From the NCBI GenBank assembly GCA_043228905.1, contig JBHGNT010000014.1:15562001-15626000 (forward strand): a stretch of 64,000 nucleotides of DNA, in the 5' to 3' direction. Source of the stretch: Azolla caroliniana (lineage: Eukaryota > Polypodiophyta). Below are positions 14,601 to 23,335 of the stretch, piece after piece. The notes under the pieces are model-generated. The model was not told the DNA's origin, ran no database searches, and saw nothing but the letters and a program-made list of their open reading frames with translations. How positions within the stretch are numbered: position 1 is the stretch's first letter; every line of letters starts with the position of its first letter. A program made the translations under genes and the position numbers.

Positions 14601-16563
14601 CTTGCAAAGGTTACCTCATTTCCAGAAATGGGAACATCATGATCTTTTGCTTTTGTTGTTGGAGTCAAAATATTTTCACTCAATCTTTGATTCTTTACGA
14701 GCCCTTCCATTTCAAGTAATAGTGGTAAGTAAAGAAGGACAATTCCACATTCAAATACTCCATATACATTAGTTTAGATACTGTGATATCAAAATGTCCA
14801 AATAGAACAATTTGCCAATAGACATAAAGTGGTCATTACAGGTTCCATGTTGAGCTATAATGCTGAAAAACACTTCTATTACAACTTTGCATAACCACAT
14901 ATAATGTAAGGAACGTATGCCATACAAATATCTGCATCCTTACCATCAGGTAAATCATTGCCACAGTAGTTACGCATGCCTTTATTGTAAACAGTCCATA
15001 GAGATGTGCTTGTGCTTCCTGTTACGAAACCACGAACTGCCAAAGAGAGGAGACTAATATACATATCAGGTGTATAAAATCCTCAAGGTAGATACAATGC
15101 AGCCCTTACTAAGCAAATATACAGAAAGGAACGCACCCACAAACTCTACTGGAAAGACATCGCATCCAATAGCTATAGTAACATTGGGATCAGGAGCTGC
15201 TACAACAGCATTTGGAACGATATGTTTGGTCTTATCAAACCACCACAGGCTAGTCTGATTCAAAACCTACAGAAAAAAATGATTTTTTACAATGAAAGAA
15301 ATAAAAATTCCAATTGTATGAACAGAAGTTGGAATGTTTGAAACATGGAAATGGGGCCTCAATATAAGGAAATATAGACCATAAAAACTGGGCTAAGGAA
15401 AGACATAGCAACCTCCCAATCATTTGTCTATTAAAGTATTGTGTATTTAATACTTGCATTCCTTCAATGATTAGTGCATTGAAGCATGTGTATCATGGAA
15501 ATGACAACTCAATATAAGCACATATAGGTTATATAACTGGGTACAGGAAAATAGATAGAGACCTCCATATCATTTGTACATTTCAGCATTGTGTATTTGA
15601 TAGGTACATGAATTCCTCCAATGATTAGTGCATTGAAGCATGTGTATCATGGAAATGACAACTCGATATAAGTACATATTGGTTATAAAATTGGGTACAA
15701 AAAAATAGATAGCGACATCCATATCATTTGTACATTTCAGCATTGTGTATTTGATAGGTACATGCATTCCACCAATGTATATTTTATTTATGCACGCATT
15801 CCTCCATCCCCTCAAACAATTTGATCAATTCATGAGAAGCCAAATTCATTTTCTTACATCAATCAATGTTACCCAGTTCTTGGCAAATAACTTTTTAATG
15901 AGCCTAAAAAAAATGCATACCTGTCCTTTGAAAGGAACAGCAGCTAATACTCTATCAAATGCACTCAATCGATCCGTTGACACCAGGATTACATGATGGC
16001 CTGCCTCATATATATCTCTTACCTGTAAACAAAACCTTGTGGTATAGATTAATATCCCTTAATTAAATGATGTTTTATTTATCAACACCAAATAAGGGAT
16101 TCAAACACCAGAATGGTGACAGAAATCGCACATGAAAAAATCTAGGTTAAATGCCCATCATTTGTATATTTCCCTGTATACATTTCTGCAATCTGTGCTC
16201 ATTTCTCTTTTGTCTTCAATATTTGCAGCCTATGAGCAAATCTAGGACCAAATGTGATGCCCCTTTGATATATACACACATAGATGAACATACCTTGCCT
16301 GTGGAGGAGAGACGAAGGCCAGGTACGGTTTGGTGGAGATGAGTTTCCGAGAGGCAGTTGGGAATCTGACTCTCAATGACTTTGGCAGAAAGAGCGGAGC
16401 TTCTGAAGATACAGACGGATGTTCTTCTTCTTCCTCCTCCTCCTCCAATCCCTATTCCTCCCATTACTCCTCTGTTAAGATGACTTAGCTGAGAGACAGG
16501 TATAGGAAAGCTGGAGGAGGAGGACGAGGGAGCTGCCAGCGCCATCATTACCGCTGCCGCCAT
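2684..16563 (-). CDS. PUR7: Plastid SAICAR synthetase (phosphoribosylaminoimidazole-succinocarboxamide synthase), 9 exons, 3' end off window
   Basis: This enzyme ligates aspartate to CAIR with ATP in de novo purine synthesis, in plastids in plants. Exons on the minus strand: 16294-16563, 15921-16022, 15137-15266, 14944-15036, 14615-14703, 3366-3446, 3177-3266, 2811-2900, 2684-2734. All have GT/AG borders and compatible phases (the exon 9 donor GTGATA is weak). Exon 1 gives a Ser/Ala-rich, plastid-targeting-like N-terminus. Family motifs in order: GKVRDIYE (ATP loop), [59 protein letters not shown] (family signature), [10 protein letters not shown] and [14 protein letters not shown]. The C-terminal exon (ELAWRYI-like) was not found and should lie left of the window, beyond Copia A. 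Intron 5 is 11.2 kb and full of nested retroelements. No stop or frameshift was seen in the exons. Confidence 0.93.
3735..4499 (-). mobile_element. LINE-A, 3' half (in PUR7 intron 5)
   Basis: Read on the minus strand, this matches the 3' end of LINE-C: the RT segment with [15 protein letters not shown] (4330-4430), then the C-terminal tail near 4090-4300, the 3' UTR, and the terminal GACATTACTATATC(TTTC)n at about 3735-3755. Sequence between the YADD-like box and the tail is missing. The other half lies at 13852-14560, separated by Copia B. Confidence 0.75.
4500..4830 (-). repeat. 3' LTR of Copia B
   Basis: TG...CA bounded and repeated at 13524-13846 with scattered differences. It contains a GGCCTTTATAAATAGGCC stretch with a TATA-like core. 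Confidence 0.9.
4870..6912 (-). pseudogene. Copia B integrase C-terminus, RT and RNase H (broken)
   Basis: On the minus strand, after the Copia C insertion, the frame continues with the integrase C-terminal region ([20 protein letters not shown]), an acidic linker, RT ([34 protein letters not shown]), a degraded middle with frameshifts near 5600-5940, then RNase H ([27 protein letters not shown]) and a tail ending near 4880. Several stops and at least two frameshifts rule out a functional protein. In the ancestral element it continues from 11345. Confidence 0.88.
6918..7125 (+). repeat. 5' LTR of Copia C
   Basis: 208 bp, TG...CA, with a partner at 11132-11339. It has an internal CTCTCTCTCTCACTCAGACTC stretch near its 3' end. 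Confidence 0.95.
7141..7375 (+). repeat. Tandem ~24-bp leader repeats in Copia C
   Basis: About nine imperfect units of the form GTTTAGGGTTTTCTGCAGAG fill the untranslated leader between the primer-binding site and gag. Each carries the TTTAGGG/TTTAAGG core plus CTGCAGAGCAGA. TTTAGGG equals the plant telomere repeat unit, but the units are spaced and diverged rather than telomeric. Confidence 0.85.
7407..8419 (+). pseudogene. Copia C gag-protease with one frameshift
   Basis: The likely start is the ATG at 7407 ([18 protein letters not shown]). The UBN2 gag domain continues to about 7890, where the frame ends in GIFSGLL; it resumes in another frame ([17 protein letters not shown]) and carries a zinc knuckle ([14 protein letters not shown]) and a protease motif ([11 protein letters not shown]) to a stop at 8419. 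Confidence 0.88.
8477..11033 (+). pseudogene. Copia C pol: integrase remnant, RT, RNase H
   Basis: The GAG-pre-integrase start ([18 protein letters not shown] ... SLWHGRLG) jumps at about 8755 straight to the integrase C-terminal region ([21 protein letters not shown]), so the zinc-binding site and DDE core are gone. RT follows ([42 protein letters not shown]). A frameshift at about 10158 leads into the RT end and RNase H ([36 protein letters not shown]), ending at 11033. This copy cannot integrate by itself. Confidence 0.9.
11132..11339 (+). repeat. 3' LTR of Copia C
   Basis: Near-identical to 6918-7125. It is followed directly by the GGCCT duplication and resumption of Copia B integrase sequence. 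Confidence 0.95.
11345..12329 (-). pseudogene. Copia B integrase, N-terminal and core (interrupted)
   Basis: The minus-strand frame encodes the GAG-pre-integrase zinc region ([13 protein letters not shown] ... CNECQYGKQ) and the integrase core with two catalytic aspartates visible in [10 protein letters not shown] and [12 protein letters not shown]. The frame decays past about 11550 and stops at the Copia C insertion at 11344. The missing end continues at 6912: removing Copia C and one GGCCT copy joins CEAFVHIR to [10 protein letters not shown] in frame. Confidence 0.88.
12320..13438 (-). pseudogene. Copia B gag-protease (in-frame stop)
   Basis: The start ATG is at 13438 ([19 protein letters not shown]), followed by a UBN2-type gag, a CCHC zinc knuckle ([14 protein letters not shown]) and an aspartic protease motif ([11 protein letters not shown]). 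A stop codon interrupts gag at about 13273 (LEDAW*ILNK), and a frameshift near 12320-12330 separates it from the integrase. Confidence 0.87.
13524..13846 (-). repeat. 5' LTR of Copia B
   Basis: Partner of 4500-4830. It is flanked internally by the initiator-Met tRNA primer-binding site and externally by the TGGTG duplication. Confidence 0.9.
13852..14560 (-). mobile_element. LINE-A, 5' half (in PUR7 intron 5)
   Basis: The minus strand reads [28 protein letters not shown] and then RT fragments that align with LINE-C at 23690-24250, with several frameshifts. Its 3' continuation is at 4499 once Copia B is removed. The left end of the LINE copy is 5'-truncated about 55 bp from PUR7 exon 5. Confidence 0.75.
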
Positions 16564-18020
16564 CCGCTTACAAGCAAGCTATAGCTAAGTATCAGGATTC
16601 AGAACTAGACAGACACTACAGCAAGGAAGCAACACTATCACAAGGGGTACCTCCAGAAATAGAGAAAAGGGTAATTCTGATATTTCAGAGAAAACCATTA
16701 CAATGAGGAATCGGCAACAGTTCGGTCTAGGCTTAACTGGGTTGGCCTTATCCAAACCAAACTGGTTTAGCCTAAACCGGTTTAGGGGTTCTCAAACCAG
16801 GACCAAACCAAACCAATCCCTAAACTGGTTTAGGCTTAATCGGTTTGGGAAACAGTTTGGCCCAAACCGGTTAAGCCGATATAAATTGACAATCCGAAAA
16901 GATGAAAATTGTTTGTACATATATTTTCACAACGTTTAGATGCAAGACACATTGCATTTGTAAGATACATTGCATTCACGGCATTTAAATGCAAGACACA
17001 GATTACAATTAAAAGAGTTGTATGACACATTGCATTTGAGAAAAATGATGAGTTATCCTCAAAAATGCGAATTAGATTTCAAATATTCTCATCTTTACAA
17101 ACAGAAAAACAAGACAAATGTCTCTTAGTTTATGAAGAGGAAAACATAAGACACTCGAAATGACATACATCAGTATTCCAAAAATGTATTTCATATACAT
17201 AAGTACTCCAAAAATGCAAAAAGTCCGAGTACAAGTATATTAGTATTCCAAACTCTGAACATTTTCACTTGTCCAAGAAACATTACCATCTCTACTAGTG
17301 AAAGAACCATTACCATTGTCATATATATTTATATCAGATCATCACTTTGAGATGATGAATGCAAAATGTATCATGAAACCATCACACCACCGTATTTGAT
17401 TGTCTTTAGAGGACAACCACGATGGACCTACATATCACGAGTTATGATTTGCGTAGATGATGCCGTTTATATTCTTTGCAATCTTCTTTTCAGTAAAAAG
17501 CAAAAAGAGAACCATATCACAAGATGAAGATATTGGGCCATGTGTGATTTATAATGCGAAGACCCACAAGAAATCCTCACGTCACATATTATGATGATGC
17601 ACACACATAAATTTAATGTGGAATGTAATGGATGCATCGAGCGAAAGTATGTAAATTTTATTGTTATTACATGGAATACCAAACCAAACTCAGTTGTGAA
17701 CAAGTTGATTTTCCCCCATTGGTCATTCCTTGCATATTCTTTTCTCATATGGGGAAGTTAATAAAATTGCACTCACTAATAATTACATAACCCATTATCA
17801 CCGTTTTTCAAAGTCATGCTCCCTCAATCAACATTCTCAAACTTTGAATGAGATGATGCCACTTTATTCGCCATCCAATATAGGGTATGTAGCTTTTAGT
17901 TATCAATGTGGTTGTTCTTCCATCGTGACCTAAGTCATTGTCCTACAAACATGAATGTAGTCTTAAAATGTGTTTCAAAGTTCATCTCATTTGTTTCTTT
18001 AATTACAATGATTAAGACTG
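16564..18020. other. AT-rich 5' flank of PUR7, no gene seen
   Basis: This stretch must hold the PUR7 promoter. I could not place a TATA box or start site with confidence. Its visible structure is a cluster of AACCGGTTT-like half palindromes at 16720-16880 and, at 16940-17040, several copies of a GACACATTGCATTTG-like word. No open frame resembles a protein I recognise. Confidence 0.5.
16720..16880. repeat. Cluster of AACCGGTTT-type palindromes upstream of PUR7
   Basis: At least eight occurrences of AAACTGGTTTAG, AAACCGGTTTAGG and AACCGGTTAAG variants occur in 160 bp, alternating orientation, so the strand could fold on itself. It may be a degraded transposon end or a transcription-factor site cluster. 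Confidence 0.6.
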
Positions 18021-18355
18021 TTACATCTCCATCATGGTTGTGCCAAGGACAATAACTTTTCCTAGTAATCGTAGCTTATTAACCTCATCATTGATCTTTT
18101 TTCCGATGTCAAGAAACCTTCTATTTCCACGAGCCTTTAGAATAGAGATGAAAGCTACCACTTCTGGAACAAATCCCTCCACATACATTTGTTGGAAGTA
18201 GAGTAAAGCTTCGTCATCTAGCTTGTTTTGAACATATCCAGCAATCAAAGAATTCCATGATACCCATCAAAAACTTCTTGTGCTTTTTCCATATTGCCAC
18301 ACGTGGCATACATGTCCAACAAAGTTGTTTCAAACACAATGTTCTCTTCTAAATA
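18021..18355 (-). pseudogene. PPR protein fragment, minus strand
   Basis: The minus-strand reading gives PLS-type pentatricopeptide units: a TTLLDMYATCGNMEKAQEVFD-like unit (one frame break) and then LIAGYVQNKLDDEALLYFQQM ... EVVAFISILKARG. PPR proteins bind organelle RNA for editing or processing; this piece is far too short and broken to do so. It abuts a plus-strand PPR piece head to head. Confidence 0.75.
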
Positions 18356-18359
18356 GAAT

Positions 18360-18900
18360 CATGAGTGATGGTACCATGGTAAAGGCACAGAATGTATTCG
18401 ATAAGCTTCTAGTCATTAATCACATGGTATGTCCAATATGGTTCTGGCGATGAAGCTTTGAAATGCTTGGGTAGATACAAGATGAGGGCATTCACCCCAA
18501 CTCTATCACTTTCATTTTTGTTGCCAAAGCTTGTGCAAGCATACAATCTCTTGAAAACGGTGAAATGATTCATGACGAGATAGGCAAGTGGGGATTACTG
18601 GCAAAACTTGATGTTGTGCTTGGCACTGCATTAGTGGACATGTATGCCAAATGCGGGGCTCTTATAAAAGCACAAGAAGTGTTTGACAAAACTTTTGGAA
18701 CGGAATGTTATCACTTGGAATGCCCTTGTGGCTGGATATGCACAACATGATCTCGGTCATGAAGTCTTGAAACATTTTGATAAGATGCAAAGTGATGGCA
18801 TCTCTCTGAATGCGGTCACATTAATTTGTATATTTGAAAGCTTGTGGAAGCATAGGGTTTGCAGATACTACAAATGGGAGAACAGATGCATGCCAAGCCG
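18360..18900 (+). pseudogene. PPR protein fragment, plus strand
   Basis: PLS-type PPR repeats: GIHPNSITFIFVAKACASIQS, then LDVVLGTALVDMYAKCGAL (18600-18665), KAQEVFDK, a +1 frameshift near 18695, and then NVITWNALVAGYAQHD and LKHFDKMQSDGISLNAVTL. Two stops lie in the first 100 bp. The style (ALVDMYAKCG, NALVAGYAQ) is typical of the expanded PPR families of ferns and other early land plants. LINE-B follows. Confidence 0.82.
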
Positions 18901-19070
18901 AAAAGAAGAAGGAAGTAAAGAAGGAGTGTACTTACTAGTAACTACTTGGTATGGTATGCCGTCGGGACTCAGTAGAAGGCGTGCAGGCTGCAGCTCAACA
19001 ATCGTAGGAGGTGCTATAAGAGGCGATCGTTGCTCCACAGAAGCCGTTGCCGTTCCATGTGCAGGCTCAA

Positions 19071-19073
<3 letters not shown>

Positions 19074-19123
<50 letters not shown>
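19074..19123. repeat. (CT)n microsatellite
   Basis: About 25 uninterrupted CT units directly before the LINE-B endonuclease sequence. Confidence 0.97.
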
Positions 19124-19124
<1 letters not shown>

Positions 19125-22100
19125 GAGGGGATATTAGAAACACACGAGTCGAAGGATTTCGTTGGGAGTCGGCTTTTAGACAAACCTCACGTCGATGCAC
19201 TACCAGGGAATCTGGAGGTGTCGCAATATTGTTTCGGAGAGAGCTACATAATAGGATAGAAATACTGAGCACAGACCCAGAAGCTCGTTTTATGTGGGTG
19301 AAAGTCTCCACAAGCAAGGACAAGGCAGTAATTTTCGCCATTTGTTACTTCCCCCCCAAAGGCTCTCGTTATAATCTGGCTGGCGAGGTGAGATTAGTTG
19401 ATGACGGAGTGCCACATGGGCCTTCCCCATATGAACCTCTATCGGATGACATAATCCGATATTCTTCCCAGGGCGAAGTATTCCTTGTAGGAGACTTTAA
19501 TGCGAGAACCCAATCCCGACAATGCACAATATTTCAAATGAATAGAAACCTAGAAATGGTAAATGTCGATCCTTCAGACATAGACACCACACGTAGATCA
19601 AAGGATCAAGGTGCAGACGCTACGAGCTTTGGCCATCATTTGCTCGAACTCGGTAGTCAGCACCAGATGGTCATATATAATTAATGGTTTAGCCAAGTGG
19701 CCAGGTTCGGAAGAGCTCACATGTTTCCCACATGGAGGAGGGGAAAGCACAATCGATTATCTAATAGGACGCCCTGAAGCTACCCACATGATTAACTCAT
19801 TCCGAGTGGCCCCATGTCCTATTAGCGCGGACCATAGTTTCTTATACTTCGAGATAAAATGCGATATCTCTAACGTCACCAACTCTAGTCAACCACGCCA
19901 TGACATCACAATACATTTCACACATGAGCTCTCTGACATATATGCTCGACATGTTCAAGCCCATCTCTCCTCCCTTGATCCCTCCCTACCTTTAGAGAGC
20001 CTTAGTACGAAACTCACACACATCCTTCATTCTGCAGTAGTTAGCAGTTTCCCATACACGAAACACTCCAATCAAGGTAAAGTAGGATCTATGCCACAAA
20101 ATAGATGGTATGATGAGGATTGTAGGTGCTTACATCGACAACTTACAATATCGCAACTCAGTGGTAGTATTACCTTAGTACAAGCTCGTAAAGAAATGCG
20201 CAAGATGACATGTCGTAAGAGACGAGCATGGGAGGCATCCCAATATTGGGAACTCTACCACATGCTCATGAGTAGCGATTGTGCCACTGCATGGAAGAGA
20301 TTACGGGAACCAAGACCACAAACACCCATCGAAGATCCCGAAACTTGGCACACTTATACAGAGAGACTTTACCACATCCCAAACCAACCACCCATTCCAA
20401 TGCCTTCTACACCCCGACCTACTGTGGGGACACTCTTCACGACCTCTAGGGTCACGAAGGTCATAAAGAAATTACAACATAGGAAGTCCATGGACCACAC
20501 AGGATTGCGAGCAGAACACATCATATACGCGAGAGAGTGCCTAGCTCCCTTGCTAACTCTAATCTTCAATCGTGCCCTCGCAGAGGGTTTTCCATCACAA
20601 TGGACCATGAACACAGTGGCCCCCATACATAAAGGGGGGGACCCCATGGACCCAAATACTTATAGGACCATTATGATAGGTCATACCCTTGCTAAATTAT
20701 ATGGTGCAGTAATGGAGGCAGAGCTTAGCGAGTATATGGAGACCTTAAATCTTCGTGCACCTGAATAAGCTAGCTTTAGACGAGCCTTCTCCACTATTGA
20801 CCATATCTTCACACTTAGATGCTTAATTGACCAGACTAAGGCTCGCAAGAAGAAACTATATTGTTGTTTTGTGGACTTCCGCAAAGCCTTTGACACGGTC
20901 CCTAGAGAGCGGTTGTTTGATAGGCTTTAGTGCTTGAGGATATCAGATGACATGGTTTGGGCCATCTACGCACTATATGAACAAGTGTCCGGGTGTGTTC
21001 GATGCCCAGGCGGCATATCCGATAGTTTCACTAGCACTATTGGTGTAAAACAAGGTTGCCCCTTATCTCCGACTCTTTTTGGGATCTACATTGATGAGAT
21101 CACAGATTTTATTGCTCGTAAGGGAGGCAATGGAGTAGTCCTTGGGGATACGCAGGTGCGTATCTTGCTCTATGCAGACAACATAGTTTTGCTCTCTGAA
21201 TCTGAACACGACCTACAAAGGCACCTTAATGCCTTAGATGACTTTTGCACACAACGAGGATTGGTAGTGAATCTAGGGAAAACTAAAGTCCTTATCTTCC
21301 ACACGTCGGCCCAAGTTAGAGCTAAGTGTCACCTAACTATCTCCCATAGCCCAGTTGAGGTGGTTGGATCATATGTCTATCTCGGAGTCACTTTCAGTGC
21401 CCGCTCAGGTAAATTTTCGATGACACAAGCAACGAAGGATAGACTTACAAGAGGACATGCATCCCTCTCACTCCTCGAGAGACAATGCCACCAAGCATAC
21501 TTCCAAGAGCCACGAACTAAAGGGTGGCTCTTTGACTCATTAGTGACTCCCTCTCTCATGTATGCATAAGCGGTTTGGGCCCCAGGACTACCATCTTTCA
21601 TGTGGAAGCAATTAGAGAGACCATTGGTGATGATGTTATCACGCCAACTCTGAAGCAAATCGTCGGTCCCACATGACATTATTAGGGTTGAGTTCACTCT
21701 ACCCCCTATGTTAGTAGAAGCACTTTTTCAACTGGTAGTCTTTATACACAGGATACATAACCAACCACTTGATAGAATATCCCACCAAGCCTTTAAGGCT
21801 TCTCGAGCACTGTATGAGTCCGGCTATACTAGCTCATGGTATGGCATGATGGTGAGTTGGCTTCTTGCCAACGGTCTAGACATTACTAACCTCCCCCCCT
21901 TTAAGTACGACCACACGACTGATAACACTTTAATCTCTCATGAGGACCGTAATAAAGTAATACGCCAAGAAATATGGCAAATTTATACTCGGTATAAATG
22001 GATCACCCCACTAGAGCCACTCCCATCTAAAATGTCGTACTATAAGGAACACTTTATGCACTTCTCTGAGTTAGGTTTTATCACGTGCCCAAAATATCTA

Positions 22101-22292
22101 GATGTATTCTTACCACATGCACTAAGGGTTGCCATTGGTCAACTTAGAATATCATCTCACCAACTTGAGATTGAGAATGGACGTACTAATGGAGTCCCTA
22201 GGGAGGAAAGGATATGTAGGTTATGCCACATAGAGGTAGAGGATGAGTACCATTTTACATGCAAATGCCCCACCTATTTTCTTTTATTTTAG
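19124..22292 (+). pseudogene. LINE-B ORF2: APE endonuclease, reverse transcriptase, CCHC tail (broken)
   Basis: Endonuclease: GGVAILFRRELHNRIEI, VFLVGDFNARTQS and, after a frameshift near 19660, STIDYLIGRP and PISADHSFLYFEIK. Reverse transcriptase: [68 protein letters not shown] and LLYADNIVLLSE. The tail ends with a zinc-binding CRLCHIEVEDEYHFTCKC motif. Stops fall at about 20768, 20930 and 21569. The catalytic YADD box reads YADN, so the enzyme would be dead even if re-opened. Confidence 0.9.
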
Positions 22293-22412
22293 TTTTGATG
22301 ATTGGATAAACACTCATTTTTGTTGTAACCTATTTGTCTCATGGGCCAAATTTGGCCTTAGAAGACGTTAATATATCTTTCTTTCTTCTTCTTTCTTTCT
22401 TTCTTTCTCTCT
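19124..22412 (+). mobile_element. LINE-B non-LTR retrotransposon, 5' truncated
   Basis: No LTRs. ORF2 endonuclease and RT sequence is followed by a 3' UTR ending in GGCCTTAGAAGACGTTAATATATC and a (TTTC)n tail at about 22377-22412. The same end is found in LINE-A and LINE-C. The 5' end begins inside the endonuclease domain. Confidence 0.88.
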
Positions 22413-23335
22413 GTGGGTATCATAGAACGTAATGTTCGTGTTCGTGCAAGCTTTCAAACGTTTGAAAAGGGAAAAATATGTGTTCCTTTTTTTGTTCTTC
22501 TTTTTCATGTGTTTATCACAAATTTAGGTCATCCTAGTGGTAACGACACACACTATTGTTGTCTACGTCTTGGGTTTGAGTCCCAATTTTCTAATCTCTC
22601 TCTTGTTAGTACGCCATAGCAAAATTTTATGTTAGTTTTTTCGTTTTTTTTCATTTTTTGTTATTAGAAATGAGCTTAACCTAGTGGTAAGATGCCATGC
22701 TATTATTGCTTGTGTCTTGAGTTAAATTCCCAACTTTCTCATATCCTCTTGTTATTGTCATGTTACTTTTTTTTTCTTTGTTTGTTATTAGAAATTAGCT
22801 CACCCTAATGGTAAATTTTTATTCTACTACTGCCTATGTCATGTTTTCTTCATATTCTCAAATATACGTTTTATGAGTTTTTGATCGTTTCTTTTTTCTT
22901 CTTTTTCTTTCTTTCTTTTTTATTAGAAATTAACTCACCCTAGTGATAAGTTGTTATGTTACTATTGCCTATGTCATATTTTCTTCATATTCTCGAATAT
23001 ATGTTTTATGAGTTTTTGAACATTTGATTATAATTTATAATCACATATTTTGATTCAATCTCTATAGTTCATACTCCTTTTTTAGTAAAGTTCTAAAGTG
23101 AGGATGATAGAGATGTCTTGATTCTTAAGAAGCATCCCAAAAGTATGCATGTGATGCAATATTATGCAATATATTGCAACCATACTTATGTTCGTGGTTC
23201 ACAATGGATTAGAGTCCACTTATTGGGATTGAGAGTGAATCAATATATAATATAGACCATAGTCAATCCAATCCAACTTTGAGATGATTTACCATACACG
23301 TTTGATTGAATCATTCTCGAATGCGAATGCACGTA
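22413..23335 (+). repeat. Left member of a ~0.9-kb inverted repeat pair
   Basis: Read on the plus strand it matches the reverse complement of 31726-32420 in order: CATAGAACGTAATGTTCGTG, CAAACGTTTGAAAAGGG, TTATAATTTATAATCACATA, GATTCAATCTCTATAGTTCATACTC, AATCAATATATAATATAGACC and CATACACGTTTGATTGAATC. Identity is patchy with indels. These could be long terminal inverted repeats of an old DNA element, or two copies of one dispersed repeat in opposite orientation. Confidence 0.7.
22525..22990 (+). repeat. Four tandem tRNA-like modules (SINE-like)
   Basis: Units about 120-150 bp apart begin near 22525, 22675, 22796 and 22929. Each is led by TTAGAAATTAGCTCACCCTA-like sequence with a box-A-like CCTAGTGGTAA. 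The first also has a clear box B (GGTTTGAGTCC, 22573-22583), 44 nt after the start of box A as in tRNA genes; in units 2-4 box B is degraded or gone. Confidence 0.6.
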
